This document shows, piece after piece, positions 1 to 8,366 of a stretch of DNA of 64,000 nt. The position numbers and the translations under genes are program-made. The number at the start of each line of letters is the position of its first letter. The first letter of the stretch is position 1. This DNA comes from Enterovibrio paralichthyis (GTDB lineage: Bacteria; Pseudomonadota; Gammaproteobacteria; Enterobacterales; Vibrionaceae), in NCBI RefSeq assembly GCF_019209835.1, contig NZ_JAHUTS010000001.1, positions 124,001 through 188,000 of the forward strand, in the 5' to 3' direction. Under the pieces are notes generated by a model, which saw nothing but the letters and a program-made list of their open reading frames with translations, was not told the origin of the DNA and ran no database searches.

Positions 1-639
1 TGCCGGATGACCGGTAAACTGGCCGAATGCCATGGCGGCAATGCCCTGAACACCACCCAGGTTTAAAATGGTGTCTGCACCGCAAAGACGCAGGGTGTAA
101 AGAATGGCTGGGTGGATACCGCCTTCACGCCCCGGTGGCGAGCAGGCAATCACATGGTCAACACCGGCAACTTTGGCGGTGGTGACAGACATAATCGCCG
201 AGGCGATATGGGAATAGCGGCCACCCGGCACGTAACAACCTGCCGCTTGCATCGGGATAAGGCGTTGCCCTGCAAACAGGCCGGGGGAAAGCTCGGTTTC
301 AAATTCGCTCATGCTGGCAAGCTGCGCTTTTGCAAAGTCGCGCACACGCTCATAAGCAAACTGAATATCCTTTTTCAGTTGCTCCGGCACTTTGGCTGCA
401 GCGGCATCAATGTCTTCTTGCGAGACGACAATATCGCCTTGCCAGTTATCAAATTTACGGGTGTAGGCGATGCACGTTTCTTCGCCACCTTGCTCAATGT
501 CTTTCAGCATGTCCGCGACAATCGCGCGAACATCATCTTCACCAGTTGCAGCAGTTTTTTCCGCTTTTTTCAGATACTTAACAGCCATGTCGAAAAATTC
601 CTCGTTAAATTTTGGGCGCAACTTTCCTGTCTGGCTCAT
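1..639 (-). CDS. Histidinol dehydrogenase-like NAD-dependent alcohol dehydrogenase (3' end outside window)
   Basis: The N-terminal 213 residues of a HisD-family protein are present; the remainder lies beyond the left edge. Family hallmarks are AGCYVPGGRYSH (residues 133-144), the CSPPGREGG stretch (166-174) and the GGVQGIAAMAFG motif (195-206). The usual family member is about 430 residues. It is the last visible gene of a TRAP transporter operon, 35 bp after the DctM gene, and not in a his operon. That context argues for a catabolic HisD homologue, such as the HpsN-type dihydroxypropanesulfonate dehydrogenases, rather than histidine biosynthesis; this substrate assignment is inference. The ATG at 639 has no strong ribosome binding site, and an in-frame TTG lies three codons upstream. 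Confidence 0.85.
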   Translation of the reverse strand, partial: MSQTGKLRPKFNEEFFDMAVKYLKKAEKTAATGEDDVRAIVADMLKDIEQGGEETCIAYTRKFDNWQGDIVVSQEDIDAAAAKVPEQLKKDIQFAYERVRDFAKAQLASMSEFETELSPGLFAGQRLIPMQAAGCYVPGGRYSHIASAIMSVTTAKVAGVDHVIACSPPGREGGIHPAILYTLRLCGADTILNLGGVQGIAAMAFGQFTGHPA

Positions 640-674
640 CGTGGACAAGCCAGCTAGGGGTTAAATACGTTGGG

Positions 675-1985
675 TTAGTCGAGAGCCCAGAGCGACAGTT
701 CGGGTATAAATGCCAGCAGCAATACCACGGTTAACATGGATATCACGTAGGGCCCCGATCGCGCGGCAATCTTAAGTACCGAGGTCCCCGTTAATCCGGA
801 TACAACAAATAAATTCAGCCCAAGTGGTGGGGTAATAAACCCGACGCCAAGTGCGGTCACCATCATGATGCAGAACTGAATGTCTTCCATGCCGATCTCC
901 CTCGCCAGTGGCAGCAGGATAGGGGAGAGGATCAGGATGTTCGGTGTGGTTTCCATAAAGCAGCCCGCAATGATCAGAATGCCAATCATGATAAGGATCA
1001 GTGCAGTGCGGCTGTCGGTCAGCGATGTCATGGTTTCCACAAACGCTTGCGGCACTTCCAGCGCGGCCAGCGTTTGCGCCAAGGGTAGGCTGAGCGCGAT
1101 GATGGGCAGAATCACGCCGTTGACCTTGGCAGAACTTTCCAGCATTTTCGGGAAGTCGCTGACTTTCAATGTGCCCTGGAAAAGGCCAATGATGATGGTG
1201 ATGACCACGGCGACGGCAGCGGCTTCTGTTGGCGTAAATACCCCAGAATAAATACCGCCGAGAATAATGACCGGCACCAGCAGGGCGTAGCGCGCATCAA
1301 TTACCACCGAAATCCAGCGTTTGAATGAAAATCCCTGACGCGCGTTTTCGTAGCCATAAATGCGGTTCATCACCACGTTGGTCAGCATTATAGCCATCAT
1401 CACCATCACCCCAGGTACGGCTGCTGCCAGGAATAGGGTGGAGGCGGAAATACCCAGCACCAGACCGATAATGATGTACGCGATAGAAGGCGGGATAAGG
1501 ATGCCGGTACAGGCACCTGCTGCCACCAATGCGCAGGCATAGGGTTTTGGGTAGCCCTGTTTGACCAGGCGGTCGATGGTCATGCGACCCACCGCGGCTG
1601 CACCTGCGGCGTCCGAGCCTGAGATACAGGCGAAGAAGCCACAGCCCAGCACAGTGGCGCTGCCGAAACCTGCCCGTGCACCGCCCACACTGGCCTCGGC
1701 AACATCGAGCAGTTTGTTTGACAGACCTGTGCGCACCAGAACGTCACCGGTCAGGATAAACAGTGGCACGGCAATCAGAGCAAAGGCATCAATACCATCG
1801 AACAGGGATTCACCGAACAACGAAAGGGGCAATACTTCGGTGATGTAAAGCAGCGCAATAGAGCCAATCCCCAGCGAAACCCAGACCGGCACGGCCAGTG
1901 CAATCAACACCAACATGGCGATCACTGGCCCATAGAATTCCCAGCCCAGTTCGACAGCGGTTTGTTGTACGTAATAATTCAGCAC
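675..1985 (-). CDS. TRAP transporter large permease (DctM family)
   Basis: This 436-residue, almost entirely hydrophobic protein matches the DctM/TRAP-T large subunit, with about a dozen membrane spans and conserved pieces such as LTGDVLVRTGLSNKLLDVAE and GILIPPSIAYIIIG. The large subunit is the Na+-coupled translocation channel that receives substrate from the periplasmic DctP protein. It follows the DctQ gene by 8 bp in the same operon. The length is normal for the family. The substrate is unknown; the neighbouring HisD-like dehydrogenase suggests a polyol-like or sulfonated polyol compound. Confidence 0.93.
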   Translation of the reverse strand: MLNYYVQQTAVELGWEFYGPVIAMLVLIALAVPVWVSLGIGSIALLYITEVLPLSLFGESLFDGIDAFALIAVPLFILTGDVLVRTGLSNKLLDVAEASVGGARAGFGSATVLGCGFFACISGSDAAGAAAVGRMTIDRLVKQGYPKPYACALVAAGACTGILIPPSIAYIIIGLVLGISASTLFLAAAVPGVMVMMAIMLTNVVMNRIYGYENARQGFSFKRWISVVIDARYALLVPVIILGGIYSGVFTPTEAAAVAVVITIIIGLFQGTLKVSDFPKMLESSAKVNGVILPIIALSLPLAQTLAALEVPQAFVETMTSLTDSRTALILIMIGILIIAGCFMETTPNILILSPILLPLAREIGMEDIQFCIMMVTALGVGFITPPLGLNLFVVSGLTGTSVLKIAARSGPYVISMLTVVLLLAFIPELSLWALD

Positions 1986-1993
1986 AGTGCCCC

Positions 1994-2509
1994 CTAATCG
2001 AACAGCTTGTTGCCTTCAAACACAGGAGTGTTCTGTGTCAGGCTTTTGATATCGCGGTACATAGACTGTCCAAGGCGGAAGATCATCAGTGAAAATCCGA
2101 GGGGAACCGCAGCGAGAAACCAGGCCTGGCTGATACCCAAACCGTGGGTGACAGAGCCAAACTTGAGCGAAATGTCGATAGGGTGAAGCGACCAGTAAAG
2201 GGCAAACAGCGCCACAATCAGGGTACAGATATCGCCAAACAGGTAGATGGCTGCTTTGCCACGGTTTGGCAGGTAATGAAGCAAAACATCAATCCGGATA
2301 TGGGCACGTTCTTTCACGGCAGCCGACGCACCCACCCAGGCAAGATAGATAAAAGCATAGCGAGCGACTTCCTCTCCCCAGATAGAGGAGTAGCTGAACA
2401 CAAAGCGTCGCAGCACTTCCATAGCGATCGTGATGACGATGGTGGTGTAGAAAAACAGCAGTAGCCATCTTTCTCCATTTTCATCAATTTGTTTTAGAAA
2501 AGGTTTCAT
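1994..2509 (-). CDS. TRAP transporter small permease (DctQ family)
   Basis: This 171-residue protein has four predicted membrane segments and the DctQ features WGEEVARYAFIYLAWVG and KERAHIRID (partner of the DctM subunit in the inner membrane). The reading frame is open further upstream, to 2581, but those residues are polar and unlike the family, so the start MKPFLKQ at 2509 is preferred. It lies between the DctP and DctM genes, 8 bp before DctM, which supports one transcript and one heterodimeric permease. Confidence 0.9.
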   Translation of the reverse strand: MKPFLKQIDENGERWLLLFFYTTIVITIAMEVLRRFVFSYSSIWGEEVARYAFIYLAWVGASAAVKERAHIRIDVLLHYLPNRGKAAIYLFGDICTLIVALFALYWSLHPIDISLKFGSVTHGLGISQAWFLAAVPLGFSLMIFRLGQSMYRDIKSLTQNTPVFEGNKLFD

Positions 2510-2601
2510 CGGGTATTCCAACGTCCGTTTTGGAAGAAGGCAGAAAGTGCCGCTTGAGTGACTAAAAGGAGGCGACGCCACCCAAACGGCGGTTTTTTCA
2601 G

Positions 2602-3756
2602 CTACACATCGTGGACAAATGGACCGTCGTGGTCGTTTGCCGCATCCAGCAGTTTATTGAATGCCGCTTTTGAGCCCGCTAGTTCAGTTTTGAACGAATC
2701 CCACTCAGGCAATTGGTGACCCGCTTTGGCCGACCACAGCGCCATTTCATCGTCGTTCGGTGCGTAGAACTCGACGCCCGCCTGACGAAGTTCTGCCATG
2801 GCATAGGCACGGGCAGCCGGTACTTTTGCGAGGTTTTGCAGTGAGGTCACTTCGCTCGCGAACTCAATGCCTTCCTGAATGTGCGGCGGCAGGCTCTTGA
2901 ACCATTCGAGGTTACAGGAGAAAACCTGTGAATCCGGCACTGCGCGGTTGAAAGTCACCCAGGAAAGTACATCTTTAAAGCCGAAGACATTAAGCGCTTC
3001 AACGGAAGGGTCGAGCGCATCGGCCACGCCTTGTTTAATCGCAGAAGGGGTTTCACCCCAGGCAACCGGCGTTGGGTTTGCGCCCAGCAAGCGGTAGAAC
3101 TGTTGCAGGATTTTCGAACCCGGTACGCGGAACTTAATGCCTGACATTTGATCCGGCGTTTTGATGGGGCCTTCTAGCCCTTTACGCAGGGCAACCACGC
3201 GAGGGTCAATCACCACATACCAAAGAGGCTTGAAGCCTTTGGCTTCCACTTTCGGGTGGATTTCCTGTTTCCATGCATCTGATGTCACGAGGTTGATGAA
3301 TTTTTGGTTTTCACCACACCAGTAAGGGATGTTGATGAGATCAACGGCTGGTGCGAACGGCGCAAAGTTAGAAAGTGAATGCTGCGCCGCCTGGATAGTG
3401 CCTGCCTGCACTTTTTGCGCCAGTGCACCACCAGCACCCAACTGACCACCCGGAGCGAGTTTCACGTAGACTTCGCCGTTGGTCATGTTCTGGATGTTTT
3501 CTTTAAAATCGAGCTGCATGATCGGGTAGCTGCGGGACGCACCAATGATGTAGGCGGTCGCAATTGTCATGGTGTACTTGGCGCGTTTTTGTCGTTCTTT
3601 TTCTTCGTTGACTGCCGCTTGTGCGGTGGTTGAGGTCAACAATGCTCCCGAAGACGCGGCAACGATAGCTGCTGTGAAGCCCGCTTTCTTGGTGATTTCA
3701 AGGAAACGGCGACGCTCTGAGTTTTGTGGGGAGTCATCCTTATTGTGAACAGACAT
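2602..3756 (-). CDS. TRAP transporter substrate-binding protein (DctP family), Tat-exported
   Basis: This 384-residue periplasmic binding protein starts at ATG 3756, preceded by AGGAAG. The frame is open 21 codons further upstream, but that extension is not needed. The N-terminus carries a twin-arginine signal: RRRFLEITKKAG at residues 15-26, then a hydrophobic alanine-rich stretch. This indicates export of a folded protein. DctP-family features include GGQLGAGGALAQKVQAGTIQ and FRVPGSKILQQFYRLLGANP; the arginine of the latter usually pairs with a substrate carboxylate or sulfonate. It precedes the DctQ and DctM genes. Confidence 0.92.
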   Translation of the reverse strand: MSVHNKDDSPQNSERRRFLEITKKAGFTAAIVAASSGALLTSTTAQAAVNEEKERQKRAKYTMTIATAYIIGASRSYPIMQLDFKENIQNMTNGEVYVKLAPGGQLGAGGALAQKVQAGTIQAAQHSLSNFAPFAPAVDLINIPYWCGENQKFINLVTSDAWKQEIHPKVEAKGFKPLWYVVIDPRVVALRKGLEGPIKTPDQMSGIKFRVPGSKILQQFYRLLGANPTPVAWGETPSAIKQGVADALDPSVEALNVFGFKDVLSWVTFNRAVPDSQVFSCNLEWFKSLPPHIQEGIEFASEVTSLQNLAKVPAARAYAMAELRQAGVEFYAPNDDEMALWSAKAGHQLPEWDSFKTELAGSKAAFNKLLDAANDHDGPFVHDV

Positions 3757-3775
3757 ATCTACTTCCTTTCTGCGT

Positions 3776-3997
3776 TTATCGTAAATCTGCCGACTTGCTG
3801 TCTGCCTCTTTTTCGGCAAGCAACATGGCGACGACGAAAGTCAGCGAGGCGAGGAGAAGCAAAACAAACTCCCCAACATCACCCACGCGAACAATGGATT
3901 TAGCACCCGAAGCAATCTGAATTTTGGTGGCGATTACGTTGGCAAAATAAAGAACAAAGAACACCAGCGGTAAGAGGTAGCGTCGTTTAAGCGTCAT
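3776..3997 (-). CDS. Small membrane protein heading the TRAP operon
   Basis: This 73-residue protein has two hydrophobic segments (about residues 7-23 and 43-61) separated by a short polar loop, and a charged C-terminus (KEADSKSADLR). It ends 19 bp before the DctP start and is the first gene after the divergent promoter region, so it is probably co-transcribed with the transporter. I recognise no family. A role as an accessory subunit of the TRAP system is possible but is inferred only from position. Confidence 0.65.
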   Translation of the reverse strand: MTLKRRYLLPLVFFVLYFANVIATKIQIASGAKSIVRVGDVGEFVLLLLASLTFVVAMLLAEKEADSKSADLR

Positions 3998-4090
3998 CGT
4001 GTCATGCCTCGCTTTCGTCTGCTTGCTGGCGGGAATCGCCGTTTAGGATTTTTTATTTATAGCACCCACATCGAATGTAAAATGATTGTT

Positions 4091-4110
4091 AAATGTAAGC
4101 GCTTACATTT
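4091..4110. promoter_or_regulatory. LacI-family operator O1 (20-bp perfect palindrome)
   Basis: AAATGTAAGCGCTTACATTT reads identically on both strands. The central GTAAGCGCTTAC with a CG-containing core is the classic LacI-family operator form. It lies between the divergent TRAP operon and LacI gene. A TATAAA hexamer on the minus strand (4056-4061) lies downstream, so binding here would cover the upstream side of the TRAP promoter. The same 12-bp core recurs at 4257-4268. Confidence 0.85.
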
Positions 4111-4231
4111 GAAGGGTAGAAGCGAGGTCGGAAAACTGTCAAGGAAATAACGGATAAATTTTGTACGGTAACTATAATCAGGTAAGTTCTGGTGAAGATT
4201 TCCCATTAATGAGCCAAAGAGAACGTCAGTT

Positions 4232-5290
4232 TTGGAAAAAGAGAGACAAGCATCACGTAAGCGCTTACAAAAAAGGGCAGGAGACACCCCAACCGCAGAG
4301 GATGTTGCTGTTGCAGCAGGGGTTTCTACTGCCACGGTGTCCCGCTATCTTGCTAACCCCACTTCGGTGAGTGAAAAGCGCGGCACGCTGATCCGGATGG
4401 CCATTGAGAGTCTGGGGTATATTCCGCACGGCGCCGCTCAGGCGCTGGCTTCTCAACGTTCACGTACCATCGGCGTGATTGTTCCGACACTGGATAACGC
4501 CATATTTGCCGAGGGCATTCAGGCATTTCAATGGCGGTTGCAGGAAAAGGGTTACACCCTGTTTATTGCCAGTTCTGACTATTCGGTGGATGAAGAGCTT
4601 GCACAGGCCGAGCGCCTTGTCTCCCGTGGCGTAGAGGGGCTAATGCTGGTGGGCGCAGAACACCATCCCAGCCTGTTTGAACTGCTGGAGAAAAAGCAAA
4701 TCCCGTATCTCTATACCTGGTCATTCAAACCTGGGATCGATCACCCATGTATCGGTTTCGACAACTACCGCGCTTCTGCGAAACTGACCCAATTTCTCAT
4801 TGATCTCGGCCACAAACAGTTTGCGGCTATTCCGGGTATTACCCGCCTGAATGACCGAACCAAAGACCGCCTTGCCGGTTGCCTTGATACGCTGGAAAAG
4901 CAGGGGATCAGCCTGACCGCGGACAGAATCATTGAGTGCAGATACGATCTGGCGGAGAGCCGTCAGGCGCTGCGAAAGTTGATGAAAGCGGAGCCCAAAC
5001 CGACGGCTATCGTGTGTGGTAATGACATCATCGCCATGGGCGCATTGCTGGAAGCGCAGGCGCTGGGCATTCGTGTACCGGAAGATCTCTCCATCGTCGG
5101 CTTTGATGACGTCGCGATGGCTTCGCATATTCACCCCGCTTTGACGACAATGCAGGTCCCTTCGCGGGAGATGGGTACAAAAGCCGCCGATTATTTGCTG
5201 TCACGGCTGAATGAGGATCCGGTTGCGGATCATCTTGAGCTTGAAGCCAAACTGGTGGTCAGGGAGACCACGGCAGCTATCTCTCACTGA
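4232..5290 (+). CDS. LacI-family transcriptional regulator of the TRAP operon
   Basis: This 352-residue repressor-type protein has an N-terminal helix-turn-helix (AEDVAVAAGVSTATVSRYL, about residues 22-40) followed by a periplasmic-binding-protein-like effector domain (IGVIVPTLDNAIFAEGIQ; PEDLSIVGFDDVAMASHI). The likely start is TTG at 4232, because no in-frame ATG precedes the DNA-binding domain. AGAGAA lies upstream as a modest ribosome site. It is divergent from the TRAP operon. One operator palindrome lies between them and a second overlaps its own codons 9-12, suggesting joint repression and autoregulation. The effector is presumably the TRAP substrate. Confidence 0.9.
   Translation: MEKERQASRKRLQKRAGDTPTAEDVAVAAGVSTATVSRYLANPTSVSEKRGTLIRMAIESLGYIPHGAAQALASQRSRTIGVIVPTLDNAIFAEGIQAFQWRLQEKGYTLFIASSDYSVDEELAQAERLVSRGVEGLMLVGAEHHPSLFELLEKKQIPYLYTWSFKPGIDHPCIGFDNYRASAKLTQFLIDLGHKQFAAIPGITRLNDRTKDRLAGCLDTLEKQGISLTADRIIECRYDLAESRQALRKLMKAEPKPTAIVCGNDIIAMGALLEAQALGIRVPEDLSIVGFDDVAMASHIHPALTTMQVPSREMGTKAADYLLSRLNEDPVADHLELEAKLVVRETTAAISH
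4257..4268. promoter_or_regulatory. Second LacI operator O2 inside the regulator coding sequence
   Basis: GTAAGCGCTTAC repeats the 12-bp core of the upstream operator. It lies within the first dozen codons of the regulator gene, and the centres of the two sites are 162 bp apart. This layout is typical of repressor-mediated looping or roadblock autoregulation. The repeat is directly visible; the looping is inference. Confidence 0.7.
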
Positions 5291-5303
5291 TATCCCAAGA
5301 AGC

Positions 5304-5328
5304 AAAAAAAAGGGCGGAGAGTCCGCCC
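5304..5328 (-). terminator. Rho-independent terminator for the lipoprotein/LruC operon
   Basis: On the minus strand, GGGCGGA (stem), a 3-nt loop and TCCGCCC are followed by eight T residues. It lies 20 bp after the lipoprotein stop codon and also separates that operon from the convergent LacI gene. Confidence 0.85.
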
Positions 5329-5348
5329 AAATCCTCCAAGTGAAACCG

Positions 5349-5888
5349 TTACCAAATCCAACTGGTCTGTTGGTTGTTAATGCGGGTCTGGATCGGCGTG
5401 CTGCCATCATAGAAGTAGACTTCTGCCAGCATGTAATACTGCGAATCAGCCAAGGGATAGCTCAAGTCGGCTAACCCTGCTTCAACGGTTGCTGAGGTGA
5501 TCCGGCTGTTGTAATCCGCACTGTAGGAACCATCTGCATTTTCTTCAAACGCCCCGTAAATGGACACGTATCCTTTTGCCAGACTGTAGCCGCGAATATC
5601 AACACTGAGGTTTTGAATATCAACACCGTTGTAGTTGAAGTCTGAAGGCACAGACACTTCAGACATCATGGTTGCGCTGCTGGTGACATTTGGCGGGATA
5701 GTGACACTCAATCCCGTGGAGGTCAGCATAGTGGCAGACGCTGTATTGCCTGTCGTCTGGCCAACCTCCTGCGTGGCGCTGTCCACAATCACTTCTGAAT
5801 CCGGTGAGGCTGAGGGGGACGAATCGCCACCTCCCCCACAGGCAGTGACAAAACCAATCAGAGAAATACTCAGGAATTTACGTTTCAT
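5349..5888 (-). CDS. Lipoprotein of unknown function paired with the LruC protein
   Basis: This 179-residue protein starts at ATG 5888 with AGGAG seven bases upstream; that ribosome site overlaps the stop of the preceding gene. The N-terminus (MKRKFLSISLIGFVTACGGGG) is a lipoprotein signal with the lipobox Cys followed by four glycines, then a Ser/Pro-rich linker common in surface lipoproteins. The rest is predicted to be beta-rich (alternating polar/hydrophobic, several YxxD/E stretches). It is translationally coupled to the LruC-domain gene upstream, so the two probably act together at the cell surface. I recognise no enzymatic motif. Confidence 0.75.
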   Translation of the reverse strand: MKRKFLSISLIGFVTACGGGGDSSPSASPDSEVIVDSATQEVGQTTGNTASATMLTSTGLSVTIPPNVTSSATMMSEVSVPSDFNYNGVDIQNLSVDIRGYSLAKGYVSIYGAFEENADGSYSADYNSRITSATVEAGLADLSYPLADSQYYMLAEVYFYDGSTPIQTRINNQQTSWIW

Positions 5889-5893
5889 CGTGA

Positions 5894-8008
5894 TCACTCC
5901 TCTGGCAGGTAGTAGGTGTCGGCAACGGCGTTCTCTTCCGTATACCAGGTGGTGTTTACCGCGCCTGCATTTTCTGCATAACCGGCGAACAGGGGATAGG
6001 CGCTGATGAGGTCAATGTGCTCCTGCGGCCATTTCCACGCATCAGTGATCAGCAATGCCCAGGGCAGGTTGGTCGATGTTTTGTAATAGCGCCCTTCTGC
6101 GGGCACGCTGTCATCATCTTGCCAGCCGTAAAGGAAGGTATCGAACTGCTCCGTCGGTGCTTGATCAGGAAGGTGAACTTCCAGGCCGCGACCGGGGTTG
6201 TACCAGATCCAATCACGCACATAAGCACCAGGCGTGGAGAAGATAAACGGGTCGTAAGGCATGTCTGCCAATCCATAGGTGTTAGCGCCTTCAACCGTGC
6301 GGATATCCAGTTCAAACTCCCAGGCAATTTCCTGCTGGCAATATTGCGCCGTGCGATAGAAGTTGCATTCACTGGCAGGCACTGTGGCTTTCAAATCTTC
6401 TGAGATGATGAAGATCGCTTCATCTGATTCTGCCTCCAGTCCATTGCTTTGCTGAAGCACGGCATTGTGTTTGAGTTTGGTCGTGACGCTTTGTATATCC
6501 GACCTGTTCAAACCGGGAAGACGGAACGCAAAGCCATTGTGGTAGCCAGCACCATAGGCCGCGAGATATCCCTGGATGAGAATGCGCGTGGCGTGGTTGT
6601 TCTCATCAAGGGTTTCGGTCATACGAAAACGGATGACCACGTCGTTCATGTCGTAGTCGCCTTCTTTCGGCCAGTTATCCTCAAAGGCGAGGGTGGCGTA
6701 GCCTTGCTCGCTGGGGTAGTGCACCAGTGTTGTACCGGTTTTCAGCACAGTGATCGGGTGATCTTCCACCTCACCGGTAGTGGCACCACCGTAGTAGTCG
6801 AGACCGGATTGCTCGGCAAAACGGAAGCGGCTGAATGTTGAGCCAATCGCGGCATCGACGGGAACGTTGATTATCAGGGTATTGGTGCCGCCACTTAACA
6901 GCGAATCGCTGATGATCTTCTCATTGCTGTCAGCAAAATCACCGTCCTGGTTCCAGTCAATCCACGCGGAAAGATAGCCAGAGCGTGATGCCTGTACAGA
7001 GACAATCGCCACCTCACCGGCTTCAAGCGCGGTGACAAAGCCCACACCGTCTTCATCGGCAAGGCCTGCTTTGTTGTCATCAAGCGGGGAAATCAGGCCA
7101 TCGCCTTCGCTGTCCGGTGCGACAGAACCCAGATAGTAGTCGCTGCCAATTTGGTGGCGTGGGCCGTTAGAAGCCAGCAAGGTCAGATAGCTATCAGGCG
7201 CATCACCGAAGTCGATGGTGGAGTCTTCATCAATCACAGGAGCATTGGCACAGCGTGCACCGTCGTTCTGGTTAGAGCTTGGGCCGTCAGCAAACTTCAC
7301 GGCGGTTACATCACCATCATCGCCGTAATCGGAAAGGTCGATGCGGAAGATATCCCCGTCGCTGTTTCGGGAGATGTAGTAGTAGCCGTTCACATCAAAA
7401 TAGCCTGCACCAAATGTGCCGGTCACACCAATGTTGCCGATGTAAGTGGTGTCGCCGTTATCGGTGCTGAACAGGAACAAATCACCGGTGCGGTTATCGA
7501 CACCGTACAAACCGCCGTTGCCGGGGTGAAACGCAAAATCCGTCAGGGAGACGGAGGCGGTAGTGGTGATGCGCTCAACAACCAGCGTCGCGCTGGGGTC
7601 GCTATCCAGCGGTGTGAGGTCAATTTTGAACAGGCCTTTTCCTTGCCTGTAGAGGTAATAGGTGTGGTCGTAAACGTCACCGACGAAGAAAGTGTGGTCA
7701 GTTGGGAGGCCTGTCGTGTTTAACACCTCTGCCTGAAACTCCTGCCCAAGCCTGACAATCTGTTTGTTCGAGGTGTCATAGCCATAGATATACCTGTCCT
7801 CGAAATCAAAGCCGACACCGTTGATGTTGGCATTCAACCCTGTATCAGACTGCAAAAGTGCCGTTTCGCCAGTGACCAGATTGACGCCATAGACCTGCAC
7901 CGGGCTGGATTGAAAAAGGTAAGCCTTGCTCGGACAGGTGTCAAAAGGTGATGCTGTCGCAAAGGGCGATGTCAGAGCCAGCGCAAGAGGGATAGCAAAG
8001 CGAGACAT
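5894..8008 (-). CDS. Secreted LruC-domain protein
   Basis: This 704-residue protein has a cleavable signal peptide (MSRFAIPLALALTSPFATA). The N-terminal roughly 240 residues resemble beta-propeller-like repeats of the DUF6923 type (GVNLVTGETALLQ; FDFEDRYIYGYD). A GEVEDHPI segment of the bacterial surface-protein type follows, around residue 415. The C-terminal roughly 260 residues match the LruC domain, with Asp-rich calcium-like motifs such as NWPKEGDYDMNDVVI. The start is supported by AAAGGAGAG upstream of ATG 8008. Its stop overlaps the ribosome site of the lipoprotein gene downstream. The role is unknown; adhesion or matrix function is a guess from domain type. Confidence 0.8.
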   Translation of the reverse strand: MSRFAIPLALALTSPFATASPFDTCPSKAYLFQSSPVQVYGVNLVTGETALLQSDTGLNANINGVGFDFEDRYIYGYDTSNKQIVRLGQEFQAEVLNTTGLPTDHTFFVGDVYDHTYYLYRQGKGLFKIDLTPLDSDPSATLVVERITTTASVSLTDFAFHPGNGGLYGVDNRTGDLFLFSTDNGDTTYIGNIGVTGTFGAGYFDVNGYYYISRNSDGDIFRIDLSDYGDDGDVTAVKFADGPSSNQNDGARCANAPVIDEDSTIDFGDAPDSYLTLLASNGPRHQIGSDYYLGSVAPDSEGDGLISPLDDNKAGLADEDGVGFVTALEAGEVAIVSVQASRSGYLSAWIDWNQDGDFADSNEKIISDSLLSGGTNTLIINVPVDAAIGSTFSRFRFAEQSGLDYYGGATTGEVEDHPITVLKTGTTLVHYPSEQGYATLAFEDNWPKEGDYDMNDVVIRFRMTETLDENNHATRILIQGYLAAYGAGYHNGFAFRLPGLNRSDIQSVTTKLKHNAVLQQSNGLEAESDEAIFIISEDLKATVPASECNFYRTAQYCQQEIAWEFELDIRTVEGANTYGLADMPYDPFIFSTPGAYVRDWIWYNPGRGLEVHLPDQAPTEQFDTFLYGWQDDDSVPAEGRYYKTSTNLPWALLITDAWKWPQEHIDLISAYPLFAGYAENAGAVNTTWYTEENAVADTYYLPEE

Positions 8009-8366
8009 AGCGCTCTCCTTTCTACTCAGAATGAATTTGCTACTACAAGCACTGTGCCAGTTTTAATTGCATGAAATTAAACATTTTTTCATTGTGAAAA
8101 TCAGTTTGGGAGAGCGTTTTTTCTCAGATTGACTGTCAGATGTGGGATTGGAACGCTGGGTTTCTCAATATGAGAAAAATCAGATGATGCTTGGCGGCTA
8201 AAATCCGAAACAAGGCAGAAAGGGGATGGTTTGGATTCTATTCTCAAAGAAAAACAGAAAATCATTCTTGTTGAAGGCTAATTATCAATGAAGTGGGTAG
8301 TCATAAAATCGGGCATATCATTCGAGCGCAGCTTCGGCTGAAAAACGACAAGGAAAAGCATTCCTC
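8009..8366. other. Gene-free divergent region (358 bp)
   Basis: This AT-rich spacer lies between the divergent LruC operon and SDR gene. Short TTCTCA/TGAGAA-type motifs occur around 8127-8175 (CTCAATATGAGAAA is partly palindromic), but I see no convincing operator, small RNA or coding sequence. It presumably holds both promoters. Confidence 0.5.

Noticed and set aside
112..657. 181-codon plus-strand open frame at the left edge
   Set aside because: Antisense shadow of the HisD-like gene, whose motifs are clear on the minus strand.
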